Source: Proteiniphilum sp. UBA5384 (GTDB lineage: Bacteria; Bacteroidota; Bacteroidia; Bacteroidales; Dysgonomonadaceae). From it: a DNA stretch of 64,000 nucleotides. Positions within the stretch are counted from its first letter, which is position 1. Each line of letters begins with the position of its first letter. Below are positions 8,905 through 17,335 of this stretch, in pieces. Both the position numbers and the translations under genes were made by a program. A model generated the notes under the pieces. That model saw nothing but the letters and a program-made list of their open reading frames with translations. It was not told the DNA's origin and ran no database searches. The DNA is taken from positions 93,355 to 157,354 of the forward strand of contig NZ_DHOS01000073.1 of assembly GCF_002410825.1 (NCBI RefSeq), written 5' to 3'.

Positions 8905-9627
8905 TTAATTCCCTGCTTTTATTTTTCCTAATCCCTCTTTGTTGAGTTCTTTATCCGCCGGGTTACCATAATACCTGACGCTCCCTATACCCTCGGAACG
9001 TACCTTAAGGTGTTCTGAGGCATAGCAGCTAACATTACCTACTCCTTCGGAGGTGACAACGGCACTTCGCGCGGTGAGTTCTGTGGTATTTACGTTGCCC
9101 ACCCCTTCGGATTGGATTTCCACTTTGTCGGCCTTGCCGCCTAATGTGGTGTTGCCCACTCCCTCTGAAGAGATGTAAATGGAGCCGACATCGAGCCTGT
9201 CTGCTGTGAAATTGCCTACTCCTTCCGAGTCAATGGTCAGTTCGGGAGTGGAGAAAGTACCTTCGATCTCAATATTCCCTACGCCGTCGAAATCGAGTTT
9301 GCTAAGGGTGGGGGTCGAGATGGAGATCAGCAGTTTGTCGGAATTCTTATTCATTTTTTTCTTTTTTAGCCGGCGGTCGTCCATCGTGAGGATGAGTTTG
9401 TCGTTGTCCATCCTTACGTCGAGGATATTGAGCAGTTCTTCACTACCCTCTGCAGTTACGCTGACAGTAGGGGATTGCTTGATGTGAATGTTGGCTATCA
9501 CCGACGATTCGATGGCCGTAAATTCACTTACTTCAAATTGATCCGCAGCCTGGCGCGATTGGGTACCTACGGATATGCAGGCTGTGAAAAGCACTGCGAT
9601 GAGGATTAATATAGCTGAAATTTTCAT
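8905..9627 (-). CDS. GIN-domain (DUF2807) putative auto-transporter adhesin lipoprotein
   Basis: This 240-aa exported protein has a signal peptide with a lipobox-like FTAC at about residue 16. The body is the head GIN domain (DUF2807), a right-handed beta-helix. The motif SEGVGN recurs about every 17-20 residues (for example GVGNIEIEG, GVGNFTADR, GVGNTTLGG, GVGNVNTTE, GVGNVSCYA, GIGSVRYYG), one per helical turn. DUF2807 proteins are common surface or periplasmic proteins in Bacteroidetes with no settled role. It lies upstream of the efflux genes on the same strand but is read after tolC across a 7-bp repeat array, so co-transcription is possible, not shown. Confidence 0.88.
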   Translation of the reverse strand: MKISAILILIAVLFTACISVGTQSRQAADQFEVSEFTAIESSVIANIHIKQSPTVSVTAEGSEELLNILDVRMDNDKLILTMDDRRLKKKKMNKNSDKLLISISTPTLSKLDFDGVGNIEIEGTFSTPELTIDSEGVGNFTADRLDVGSIYISSEGVGNTTLGGKADKVEIQSEGVGNVNTTELTARSAVVTSEGVGNVSCYASEHLKVRSEGIGSVRYYGNPADKELNKEGLGKIKAGN

Positions 9628-9635
9628 ATTTTTTG

Positions 9636-9684
9636 AACTAAGAACTAAAAGTGAAAAGTTAAGAGTGGAAAATGGACAGTGAAA
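9636..9684 (-). repeat. Seven in-register heptamers between tolC and the GIN gene
   Basis: The plus strand reads AACTAAG, AACTAAA, AGTGAAA, AGTTAAG, AGTGGAA, AATGGAC, AGTGAAA: exactly seven units of 7 bp, ending at the tolC stop codon. It shares units with the array at 2726. Confidence 0.65.
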
Positions 9685-10995
9685 TCAATCCCTTAATAAT
9701 TCAAGGATTTTGAGGCGGAACGCATATTCGTATTTGGCTTGCGCTTCTTCTCCCAGCACTTGGGTGAGGTTGTTCTTGGCGAGGAACAGTTCATAAGAGT
9801 TGGCCCGTCCGCTCTCGTATTTCTCTTCCGCGAAACGGTAGGCTTCCCGACTGGCTTCTATGGATTTCAGTGCGGCGTCCCACCGGCTTTTGGCGCCGGT
9901 AGCATTGTAGTAGGCCTGCTCAATCCGTTTGCGCAATTCTACTTTGGCCTTGTCCATCTCGAGTTGTGTGTTGGTGATGGCCAGTTCGGCACTATGGACA
10001 CTGTTCCTGACCTGAAACCGGTTGAAGATGGGGATACGGAGGCTGAACCCGAGCGAACTGCTCCTGTTGTTGCGCAATTGCGAACCGAAAGAGTCGTTAT
10101 CCCTGCCGCTCATCTTGTAGTAACCGCTTCCGATATTGGCACCGAACGAGAGGGAAGGGGAGTATTGCGCTTTTGCCATCAGCAGTTCCTTCTCACTACT
10201 CTCTAACCGGTAGCGCATTCCCCGGATCTCCGGACGATTCACCAACGCACTTTCGTATACCGCTTCCGACCCGAGAAGGGTGGCTTCATTGATCAGCGTT
10301 TCTGCGGGAGGTGCCGTGATGTTGAAATGGTTGAATTCTTCCAATTCCATGATTTGGGCAAGGTCGAGCAACGCCAGTTTGAGGTTGCTTTCCGCCTGTA
10401 CCCGGTTCAGTTCTTCCTTTGCCACTTGCGCTTCCAGTTCATAGAGTTCACCCTGTGCCATCTTGCCGCTTTTTACCAATTCGCTACGACGTTGCAGGTT
10501 GGCCCTGCTGGTCTCGATCTGGTTCTCGGCGATCTGGAGCAGTTCCCGGTTGAGCAAAGCCTGAAGGAAAGCGGTGGAGACGCTCATGACGACGTCGTCG
10601 CGCATCTTTTCCAGATCGGCTTCCGAGGCGTACATATCAGCTTTTCTTGCATCGATGTTGTGTTTCATCCGCAAACCGTCGAAAAGGGTGATATCACTCC
10701 CGAGATTGAAACTGGTCTGGGACGAGTTGGTGTTCTGATAGACATTGTCGAGGCCGATGGAACGGCCAAATACGAAGTTCTGCCCCGCCGACGCGTTCAG
10801 GTTAGGCAGCAGGTCGGCACGAGCCTGGCCATAAGCGATCTCCCGCTGTTGCCGGCTCAGTTCCTGCTGTTTGATATTGCGGTTGTTCTCCAGCGCAATA
10901 CCAATGCATTCCTGTAATGTATACTTGTGCTGTGCTTTTGCAGGAAACAGGAGGGTGCTGATAAACAGGGCGATGATAATAGTTCTGATATACAT
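9685..10995 (-). CDS. TolC family outer membrane efflux protein (efflux operon)
   Basis: This is the 436-aa outer membrane channel component of the tripartite exporter encoded at 9685-15467. The signal peptide IIIALFISTLLFPAKA ends near residue 21. The mature protein opens with the OEP repeat start YTLQECIGIALENNRNIKQQ, and has two long alpha-helical OEP repeats (about 25-215 and 235-430) rich in Ala, Glu and Gln, with beta-strand segments such as LNASAGQNFVFG and LSFGANIGSGYY. The two-repeat organisation is typical of TolC trimers spanning the outer membrane and periplasm. It starts 5 bp after the adaptor gene stop and is the last gene of the operon. Confidence 0.93.
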   Translation of the reverse strand: MYIRTIIIALFISTLLFPAKAQHKYTLQECIGIALENNRNIKQQELSRQQREIAYGQARADLLPNLNASAGQNFVFGRSIGLDNVYQNTNSSQTSFNLGSDITLFDGLRMKHNIDARKADMYASEADLEKMRDDVVMSVSTAFLQALLNRELLQIAENQIETSRANLQRRSELVKSGKMAQGELYELEAQVAKEELNRVQAESNLKLALLDLAQIMELEEFNHFNITAPPAETLINEATLLGSEAVYESALVNRPEIRGMRYRLESSEKELLMAKAQYSPSLSFGANIGSGYYKMSGRDNDSFGSQLRNNRSSSLGFSLRIPIFNRFQVRNSVHSAELAITNTQLEMDKAKVELRKRIEQAYYNATGAKSRWDAALKSIEASREAYRFAEEKYESGRANSYELFLAKNNLTQVLGEEAQAKYEYAFRLKILELLRD

Positions 10996-11000
10996 GGTAA

Positions 11001-12107
11001 TTACTTTTTCTTATCTTCAATAATCTCCGTGCCACGGATCTTGTCATTCTCTTTCAGTCCTTCGGTCACTTCGATGCGGATTCCGTCCGAAAGTCCGATT
11101 TTCACATGTTTCCGTTCGAATTCCTGCGGTTTTTCGCTCTTTACCATATAAACGAACGCAGAGTCGCCACTGAATTCGACTGAACTCTCGGGAATAGTCA
11201 CCACTTCTTTACGCTGGTCCAGGATAATCTCGGCGTTGGCGCTGTAGCCTGCCCGGATAAAAAGATCTTCCGGTAGTTTCAGGGCAGCTTTCATTTCGAA
11301 AAGGATGGCCCCGCTTTCTTCTACACCTTTGGGTGCGACATATTCTAATGAGGCGGGAATCTTCAAGTCCTGGATGGCGCCGATGGTAATCTCCATGGGC
11401 ATCTCTACCGAAAGTTTGCCTACCTCCGTCTCGTCGATCTTACCCACGAAAAGCATGTCCCCCAGGTCGGCTACCGAGGCCACGGTAGTGCCGTCGTTGA
11501 AGTTATTCGACTGGATCACCGAATTACCCGCTTTGACGGGCACGTCGAGGATAGTACCGCTCACTGTGGAACGTACCAGCGTATTGCTGGTCTGTGCTGA
11601 ACTCTTGGTAATCCCGGTGCGTACCAGACTCAGGTTGTCGTTGGCGGCGCGAAGTTCTTCCTGGTCGTTTTTGTACTGTAGTTCCACCTTCTCGAACTCT
11701 TCCCTTGAGATCACGTCATTGTCGAAGAGTTTTTTATCACGCTCATAGTTGATTTTGCTTTGGTTGGCTGCTAACCGGGCCCTTTCGACACGCGACTCGG
11801 CACTGCTCTCGTTCACCATGTCGGGCACCACCTGTATCCGGGCAATAATATCTCCCGCCTGCACGGTTTCGCCTGCTTCTTTGTAGACCTCGGCAATAAT
11901 GCCCGACATCTGTGGTTTGATAAGGATCTCATTACGCGGTTCCACTTTTCCTGTGGCCACGGTTCGTTTTTCGATATCGCCTTTTGTGGCAGCTTCGATC
12001 TTGTAAGTCACTGTTTTCGGACGCGATTTCTGCCAGAGAAACACAAAAGTAGATATGACCAGGAGCCCTAACAGGGACAATCCAACAATTCGCAATATTT
12101 TCTTCAT
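11001..12107 (-). CDS. HlyD/MacA-type efflux periplasmic adaptor
   Basis: The 368-aa membrane fusion protein bridges inner membrane transporter and TolC. An N-terminal transmembrane anchor (LRIVGLSLLGLLVISTFVFLW, about 5-25) is followed by the first barrel-sandwich half with GKVEPRNEILIKPQMSG. A coiled-coil hairpin spans about 100-165, and the second half contains VKAGNSVIQ. Beta-barrel and membrane-proximal domains complete the protein (EVTEGLKENDKIR near the C-terminus). This order matches MacA-like partners of MacB permeases. It is followed 5 bp later by tolC and preceded by a permease gene. The 81-bp gap upstream holds a 7-bp repeat run. Confidence 0.93.
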   Translation of the reverse strand: MKKILRIVGLSLLGLLVISTFVFLWQKSRPKTVTYKIEAATKGDIEKRTVATGKVEPRNEILIKPQMSGIIAEVYKEAGETVQAGDIIARIQVVPDMVNESSAESRVERARLAANQSKINYERDKKLFDNDVISREEFEKVELQYKNDQEELRAANDNLSLVRTGITKSSAQTSNTLVRSTVSGTILDVPVKAGNSVIQSNNFNDGTTVASVADLGDMLFVGKIDETEVGKLSVEMPMEITIGAIQDLKIPASLEYVAPKGVEESGAILFEMKAALKLPEDLFIRAGYSANAEIILDQRKEVVTIPESSVEFSGDSAFVYMVKSEKPQEFERKHVKIGLSDGIRIEVTEGLKENDKIRGTEIIEDKKK

Positions 12108-12118
12108 ATTATTTTTTT

Positions 12119-12153
12119 AGAGCCAAGAGCCAAGAACCAAGATCCAAGACAAT
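12119..12153 (-). repeat. In-register heptamers between permease and adaptor genes
   Basis: The plus strand reads AGAGCCA, AGAGCCA, AGAACCA, AGATCCA, AGACAAT. It is the third member of the 7-bp class, with a different unit sequence from those at 2726 and 9636. Confidence 0.65.
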
Positions 12154-12188
12154 TGGGTTATTATTACATTATTCACATTGGCACATTA

Positions 12189-13436
12189 TCATTCCTCACT
12201 GATCGCCTCCACGGGTTTGATCATCATGGCACGTTGTGCGGGTATATATCCCGCCATGGCACCAATCACGATAAGGATAATGAGTGAACCCACGGCCATG
12301 CCGAAGGAGACTTGTGGGTCTTTAAAGAACTGGTCGCCCTGGCTGAGTACGATCCCCGTTGCCCGTAGCAATCCCACTCCCAGCACAATGCCGAGTAGTC
12401 CCGCCAATACGGTGAGTACCACACTCTCACTGAGGATTTGGCCGATGATATTCCTGGGGGTGGCTCCCAGAGCCCGGCGGATACCGATCTCTTTGGTGCG
12501 CTCCCGGACAGTGACCAGCATGATGTTACTCACACCGATAGCGCCGGCGAAGAGCGTACCCAATCCTACGATCCATATCAGGGCCGCGATGCCGATGCCG
12601 AGGTAGTTGAACATCTTGAATTGTTCCTCTATGTTCAAAGTCCATATTGCATCCTTGTCGTCGGGTGAAACCTGATGCTGCTGTTTCAGTATCTCGGTAA
12701 CCTGATCCTGCACTTTCTTTACCGGTACTTCGTCCTTGGCAGTGACAGCCAGTAGATGAACGATATTTCCCTGGTTGAATGCCTGCTGCATGGTGGAGAA
12801 TGGGAGTACGACCGATTCAGTGGTATTACCTCCAATGCTGACACCCGAGGTGCCGCGGGCTACTCCTATTACCTGAAAGTAGATGCCGTTCACACGTACC
12901 TGTTTTCCGGTAGGATCTTCCCCTTTCTGGAAGAGCACTTCATAGATTCGCTCACCGATCACACATACTTTTCGTTTTTCCGCAATATCGATATCGTTGA
13001 TATATCGTCCGTAGACCATTTTGCTTTTCTCTATCAGGTCGTATTCCGGATAACTGCCTTTTATGCGGTAGGAGCCGTTTTTATCACCCCTGACCACGTT
13101 TTTGTCATTGCTCTCGCTGAACAGCATGGGAGAGATATACTGTAGTTCACTCACCTTTTCTTTGATCACCGGGATATCGCTGTTGGTGATATTCCACCTT
13201 CTGCCTTTCTGAAATCCTTTGTAGGGAACGGTTGTGCGCTCCGCTTCGAAGAAGCAGGAATTGGTGGCAAACCCTTCGATCTGCGAAAAAATCCCTTGTT
13301 CAAGCGCATTGCCTGCTCCCACCATCAGTATCAGCATCAGCATTCCCCAAAAAACACCGAAGGCGGTCAACGCACTCCGTGATTTGTTGTGCGTGATAGT
13401 GATCCATATTTCCTGCCACCTGTCTAAATCAAACAT
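12189..13436 (-). CDS. MacB-type ABC transporter permease (second copy in operon)
   Basis: This 415-aa inner-membrane permease has one N-terminal transmembrane helix (SALTAFGVFWGMLMLILMVGAG), a large periplasmic MacB core domain (about 45-245), and three C-terminal helices forming the FtsX domain. ERTKEIGIRRALGATPRNI is the cytoplasmic coupling helix typical of MacB and LolC permeases. It carries no ATPase domain; that comes from the gene at 14745. I started it at ATG 13436, because an upstream TTG extension is not homologous and overlaps the neighbouring gene. It is paralogous to the permease at 13486 and the two probably form a heterodimer. Confidence 0.92.
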   Translation of the reverse strand: MFDLDRWQEIWITITHNKSRSALTAFGVFWGMLMLILMVGAGNALEQGIFSQIEGFATNSCFFEAERTTVPYKGFQKGRRWNITNSDIPVIKEKVSELQYISPMLFSESNDKNVVRGDKNGSYRIKGSYPEYDLIEKSKMVYGRYINDIDIAEKRKVCVIGERIYEVLFQKGEDPTGKQVRVNGIYFQVIGVARGTSGVSIGGNTTESVVLPFSTMQQAFNQGNIVHLLAVTAKDEVPVKKVQDQVTEILKQQHQVSPDDKDAIWTLNIEEQFKMFNYLGIGIAALIWIVGLGTLFAGAIGVSNIMLVTVRERTKEIGIRRALGATPRNIIGQILSESVVLTVLAGLLGIVLGVGLLRATGIVLSQGDQFFKDPQVSFGMAVGSLIILIVIGAMAGYIPAQRAMMIKPVEAISEE

Positions 13437-13442
13437 TTTTTT

Positions 13443-13470
13443 AAGAGTAAAGAGTAAAGAATCAAGACTT
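13443..13470 (-). repeat. Four heptamers between the two permease genes
   Basis: The plus strand reads AAGAGTA, AAGAGTA, AAGAATC, AAGACTT, in register within a 49-bp gap. Confidence 0.55.
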
Positions 13471-13485
13471 TTAGCACCACATTGA

Positions 13486-14748
13486 TCATTCCTGCCGCAT
13501 TGCTTCAATCGGCTTCACTTTCACTGCCTTGCGGGCAGGCAGGTAACCGGCAATTACGCCGGAGATAATCAGCACGAGTGTGGCGAACAGCGCATAGCCC
13601 ACATTCACCGTAGGATTGGAAAATATAGACATCTGCGGTTCGTCGGACACCGCTTGTGCGTTGGCCGCCTGTTCCATAAAGAAGTTGACCGTTTCGGTCA
13701 GCCCGATTCCCAGTATCAGTCCTATATACCCGAAAACAGTAGTGATAAAGATCGATTCCAGGATAATGGTCTTCAGGATGGATGACGGTGTGGCGCCGAT
13801 GGCTTTCCGAATACCGATCTCGCGCGTTCGTTCCTTGACGGATACCAGCATGATGTTGCTTACGCCTACGATCCCCGCGATGAGTGTGAGGATACCGATA
13901 ATAGTGACCAGGAAGGTGATTCCCCCGAATATTTTCATCGTCTCCACATATTCCGTTTGTGCATTATATACCCAGAGCGCTTGCTGGTCTTCCGGGTTAA
14001 AATTCAGCCGGTGTCCCATCAGTGCCCTCAGGGATTCATTGAACCGGTCGTTCTCCTCTTCCGTCACCAGTCCGTCCACGGTGAAAGTGATCTGATAGAA
14101 CTTACGGTTAGGATTAAAAATGGTCTGTGCAGTAGAGAATGGAATGTAAGTATTCGATCCGCCCCATTGTTCCTTTTTGGAATTCACTCCTACCACTTTG
14201 AACATCAGTTGTCCCACCTTGACATATTTGCCGAGTGATGATTCTTCTTTGAAAAGAAGGTCGGCAACTTTTTTATCCAGTACGATTACTTTATTCGATT
14301 GGTTGATATCCAGTTGATTAATGAAACGTCCTTCTTCCGGGGCAATGGTCAGTTTCTCAATATCAAAATAGTTCGGCATTACTCCTCTCACCTGATAGGA
14401 GCCGTATTCATTCCCGTAAGAGATGGTTTGGGATGTGTTGAACCGGGGCGTAATGAGCCGGCTCTCCTCTACTTCTTTCCTGATAAAATCCAGTTCGTCC
14501 TCTGTAAAATAGAGGTTCCTTTCCGATTTCAGTCCCTTGTGGGGCATAGATGTGGTGCCGGGCCAGAGGTTGACCCGGTTCACTGCCCGGGAACTGAAGT
14601 TTTGCATTACTCCGTTCCGCAGTCCGTTACCTGCCCCCAGCAAGACAATAAGGATAAAGATACCCCATGACACCGAAAGCCCGGTGAGGGTAGTGCGCAT
14701 CTTGTTCTTTTTCAGCGTGGACAGTATTTCCTGAAGCTGGTCGGTCAT
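13486..14748 (-). CDS. MacB-type ABC transporter permease (first copy in operon)
   Basis: This 420-aa permease has the same architecture as its downstream paralogue: helix 1 (TTLTGLSVSWGIFILIVLLGAG), a MacB periplasmic core (about 40-255), and three C-terminal FtsX helices around KERTREIGIRKAIGATPSSI. It overlaps the ATPase gene by 4 bp (ATGA), which indicates translational coupling. Two non-identical permeases with one ATPase, one adaptor and one TolC is the usual arrangement of these export systems in Bacteroidetes. Likely cargo is an antimicrobial peptide, lipid or protein, but nothing in the sequence names it. Confidence 0.92.
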   Translation of the reverse strand: MTDQLQEILSTLKKNKMRTTLTGLSVSWGIFILIVLLGAGNGLRNGVMQNFSSRAVNRVNLWPGTTSMPHKGLKSERNLYFTEDELDFIRKEVEESRLITPRFNTSQTISYGNEYGSYQVRGVMPNYFDIEKLTIAPEEGRFINQLDINQSNKVIVLDKKVADLLFKEESSLGKYVKVGQLMFKVVGVNSKKEQWGGSNTYIPFSTAQTIFNPNRKFYQITFTVDGLVTEEENDRFNESLRALMGHRLNFNPEDQQALWVYNAQTEYVETMKIFGGITFLVTIIGILTLIAGIVGVSNIMLVSVKERTREIGIRKAIGATPSSILKTIILESIFITTVFGYIGLILGIGLTETVNFFMEQAANAQAVSDEPQMSIFSNPTVNVGYALFATLVLIISGVIAGYLPARKAVKVKPIEAMRQE

Positions 14749-15467
14749 ACCATTTGTGATTTTTGGGAGGGGGTGGGGATATGTACACCGTTATCCTTGC
14801 GTGTTTCGTATTCGATCATACCGTCTTTCAGGTGGATGATGCGGTTAGTGGCATCTGCCACCGACGGTTCATGTGTGACGATAATGGTGGTGATCCCATC
14901 ACTGTTGAGGTTCGTCAACACTTCCATTACTTCCACCGTAGTCTTGCTGTCGAGGGCGCCCGTAGGTTCGTCGGCCAGGATGATCTTTGGATTCGAGATC
15001 AGGGCACGGGCAATAGCTACCCGTTGTTTTTGCCCGCCCGACATCTCGTTCGGCATGTGGTGTGCCCAGTCTTTCAAACCCATCCTGTCGAGATGTTCCA
15101 ACGCGATGATATTCCTTTTTTTGCGGCTCACCTTCTTATAATAGAGCGGTAACGCCACATTTTCCAATGCGTTCTTGAAGTTGATCAGATTGAACGACTG
15201 GAAGACAAAACCGATCATCTCATTGCGGTAAAGCGCCGCCTGTGTCTCACTGAGATTTTTAATCAGTGTGCCATTCAGGAAGTATTCGCCCGAATCGTAT
15301 GTGTCTAGAATACCCAGGATATTCAACAGGGTGGATTTTCCCGATCCTGATGCACCCATGATGGAGACATATTCACCGGAACTTATTTCCAGATCGATCC
15401 CCTTCAGGACATGAAGCGACAGGGCTTCTGTTCGGTAGGATTTATGTAGTTGCCGGATTTCAATCAT
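14745..15467 (-). CDS. ABC transporter ATP-binding protein (LolD/MacB type)
   Basis: The 240-aa cytosolic ATPase energises the two permeases downstream. Walker A is GASGSGKST (about 38-46), the signature is MSGGQKQRVAIARAL (about 142-156), Walker B is KIILADEPTGALD (about 160-172), and the H-loop histidine is in IIVTHEP. ATG 15467 was chosen: it gives the standard start MIEIRQLHKSY, while the longer GTG/TTG-type extension is non-homologous. It is the first gene of the operon and sits about 85 bp downstream of a well-formed promoter that carries an inverted repeat in its -33 region. Confidence 0.95.
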   Translation of the reverse strand: MIEIRQLHKSYRTEALSLHVLKGIDLEISSGEYVSIMGASGSGKSTLLNILGILDTYDSGEYFLNGTLIKNLSETQAALYRNEMIGFVFQSFNLINFKNALENVALPLYYKKVSRKKRNIIALEHLDRMGLKDWAHHMPNEMSGGQKQRVAIARALISNPKIILADEPTGALDSKTTVEVMEVLTNLNSDGITTIIVTHEPSVADATNRIIHLKDGMIEYETRKDNGVHIPTPSQKSQMV

Positions 15468-15568
15468 ACAATAATATTTCTTGTGACCTCTATAGTTCTT
15501 TCTTCTGCTTAGACCATCTTTCACTCAAAATGGTTACAGGATTTTTCGCTTATTTTATTTGCACGGTA

Positions 15569-15599
15569 CAAATGTATGTCAAAACATTGTACTATGCAA
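15569..15599 (-). promoter_or_regulatory. Promoter of the efflux operon
   Basis: On the minus strand the sequence has TTG (15599-15597), a 20-bp spacer, and TACATTTG (15576-15569), a perfect Bacteroidetes -33/-7 pair. It points at the ATPase gene. Confidence 0.6.
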
Positions 15600-15616
15600 T
15601 ACATAATACTGTATTG
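15597..15616. promoter_or_regulatory. Inverted repeat overlapping the efflux promoter -33 box
   Basis: CAATACA (15597-15603) and TGTATTG (15610-15616) form perfect 7-bp arms around TAATAC. The left arm contains the -33 TTG of the efflux promoter, the position expected for a repressor operator. No regulator gene lies next to it. Confidence 0.45.
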
Positions 15617-15668
15617 TTTTTATTTTTAACATTGTTTGTGATTTAGTGGAAAAGTGGTTAGGTGGCTA

Positions 15669-15748
15669 AGACTGGAGGACTGGGAGAATAGGAGACTGGG
15701 AGAGGGAGGGATTGGGAGAGGGGGAGATTGGGGGACTGGGAGAGGGGT
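15669..15748 (+). repeat. Ten in-register 8-bp units (GAGACTGG family)
   Basis: The 388-bp gap between the efflux ATPase and the hydrolase gene contains ten consecutive octamers with consensus GAGACTGG (examples AAGACTGG, AGGACTGG, GAGAATAG, GAGACTGG, GGGATTGG, GAGAGGGG). It is extremely purine-rich. Related arrays are at 48721 and 49555. Apart from this array and the efflux promoter, I see nothing else in the gap. Confidence 0.75.
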
Positions 15749-15855
15749 GTTGAATCGTTGAATTGGAAAAAATAGTTGATACTAATGAATATTTGTTGTA
15801 AGTTTACGAAAAAATGAAGCACATTTTCGTTGTTTAGTCCTTATTGCAGGAGCCT

Positions 15856-17250
15856 ATGAAGAAATTGATTATTGCCGTACTTTGCATCTGCTTCGCAGGT
15901 GCTCTTTTCTCCCAGGATATAACAGGTTCATGGGGCGGAAAGCTGCAAATTCAAAATACCAGACTTGGGATTGTTTTCCATATCGTGAAAAACGACACAG
16001 TTTACGAAACAAAGATGGACAGCCCCGACCAGGGCGCTTTCGGACTGGCTACATCCAAAACTGTTTTTTCAAATAATCGGCTGGAAATTTCAGCAGGCGG
16101 AATGGGTATTTCCTATATCGGAACTTTTCAGGGTGATTCTATTGAGGGTATATTTCGTCAGGGTGGACTGCAATTGCCGTTGGTGTTGAAGCCCACTCAA
16201 AAAACTGACTTGTCCCGTCCCCAGGAACCTAAACCGCCTTTCCCATATATGACAGAAGATGTTACTTTCCGGAATGGGGTGAACGGAAACAGACTGTCCG
16301 GCACATTGACGGTTCCGGACGAAACGGGGATATTCCCGGCGGTAATCCTCATAGCCGGAAGTGGACCAAATGACCGCGATGAGGCTATTTTCGGTCACAA
16401 ACCCTTTTGGGTGATCGCCGACCATCTGACACGCAACGGATTTGCGGTCTTGCGCTATGACAAACGGGGTATTGGCCAATCGAATGGTGATTATGCCAAT
16501 GCTACTACGGCAGATTTTGCTTCTGATGCCGAGGCGGCGTTTCATTTTCTCCAAGCGCAAACTCGTATCGACAAAAAGCGGATAGCCCTGATCGGACACA
16601 GTGAAGGGGGAGCAATTGCACCCATGGTGGCAGCAAACGATACAACGGTCGGAGCGATAGTATTGATGGCGGGAATGGGAGTAGAGGGAAGCAGGCTTCT
16701 CCTGGAACAGAATGCGGACCTCTTGAAGATGGGACAGGTGCGGCAGGATACCATCGATCGGATACTGGCAGTGTTAGAGACGGTCTATCCAAGCCTGAAA
16801 AATTGGAAAGGGACAGAAGACGAGAAAAAAGAACTCAGCGATAAATTCGGTAAATTGTGGGAAGCAATGCCTGCCTCATCCCGTGGGGCAAACAGCCGGG
16901 AACAATTTATCAACAGGAATATGGGGTCGATGCTCATGCCATGGTACCGGACCTTTTTATCATTAAATCCCGCCGGATACCTTGAAAAAGTGAAATGCCC
17001 CGTGCTGGCTGTCAATGGTGAAAAAGACATACAAGTGGACTCCCGGCAAAATCTGGAGATGATAAGGAAGTCGTTGGAAAAAGGAGGTAATAAAAATTAT
17101 ACGATCAAACCATACCCCGGCCTGAATCACCTTTTCCAGGAATGTGAAACCGGTTCGGTGGGAGAATATGGAAAGATTGAGCAAACAATATCACCCCGGT
17201 TTTTGTCGGACATAACGGACTGGCTGCAACATGTTTTTGCAGGGAAATAA
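15856..17250 (+). CDS. Secreted alpha/beta hydrolase (S9-like)
   Basis: This 464-aa exported hydrolase starts at ATG 15856 (MKKLIIAVLCICFAGALFSQ), with a signal peptide of about 20 residues; a TTG four codons upstream is less likely. An N-terminal beta-rich domain (about 20-125, DITGSWGGKLQ) resembles the domain found before many Bacteroidetes esterases. The alpha/beta hydrolase fold has the oxyanion region AGSGPNDRDE, the nucleophile Ser in GHSEGG (about residue 253), an acid residue in VNGEKDIQV, and the catalytic His in PGLNHLFQ. It is likely a periplasmic or surface esterase or peptidase of unknown substrate. It is convergent with the deacetylase gene. Confidence 0.88.
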   Translation: MKKLIIAVLCICFAGALFSQDITGSWGGKLQIQNTRLGIVFHIVKNDTVYETKMDSPDQGAFGLATSKTVFSNNRLEISAGGMGISYIGTFQGDSIEGIFRQGGLQLPLVLKPTQKTDLSRPQEPKPPFPYMTEDVTFRNGVNGNRLSGTLTVPDETGIFPAVILIAGSGPNDRDEAIFGHKPFWVIADHLTRNGFAVLRYDKRGIGQSNGDYANATTADFASDAEAAFHFLQAQTRIDKKRIALIGHSEGGAIAPMVAANDTTVGAIVLMAGMGVEGSRLLLEQNADLLKMGQVRQDTIDRILAVLETVYPSLKNWKGTEDEKKELSDKFGKLWEAMPASSRGANSREQFINRNMGSMLMPWYRTFLSLNPAGYLEKVKCPVLAVNGEKDIQVDSRQNLEMIRKSLEKGGNKNYTIKPYPGLNHLFQECETGSVGEYGKIEQTISPRFLSDITDWLQHVFAGK

Positions 17251-17335
17251 AGGGAATATAAGCTGCCGCTCGAAGCGTTTGAATCGGCTTTCATTGCCTG
17301 TAGGTTTTTTGAATGGATATGAGGAAGGCGTTCTG

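Noticed and set aside
10327..10917. Long plus-strand frame opposite tolC.
   Set aside because: Antisense to a clear OEP protein; composition follows the codon pattern of the opposite strand.
15669..15748. CRISPR array.
   Set aside because: Units are 8 bp without spacers, and no cas gene is present in the window.
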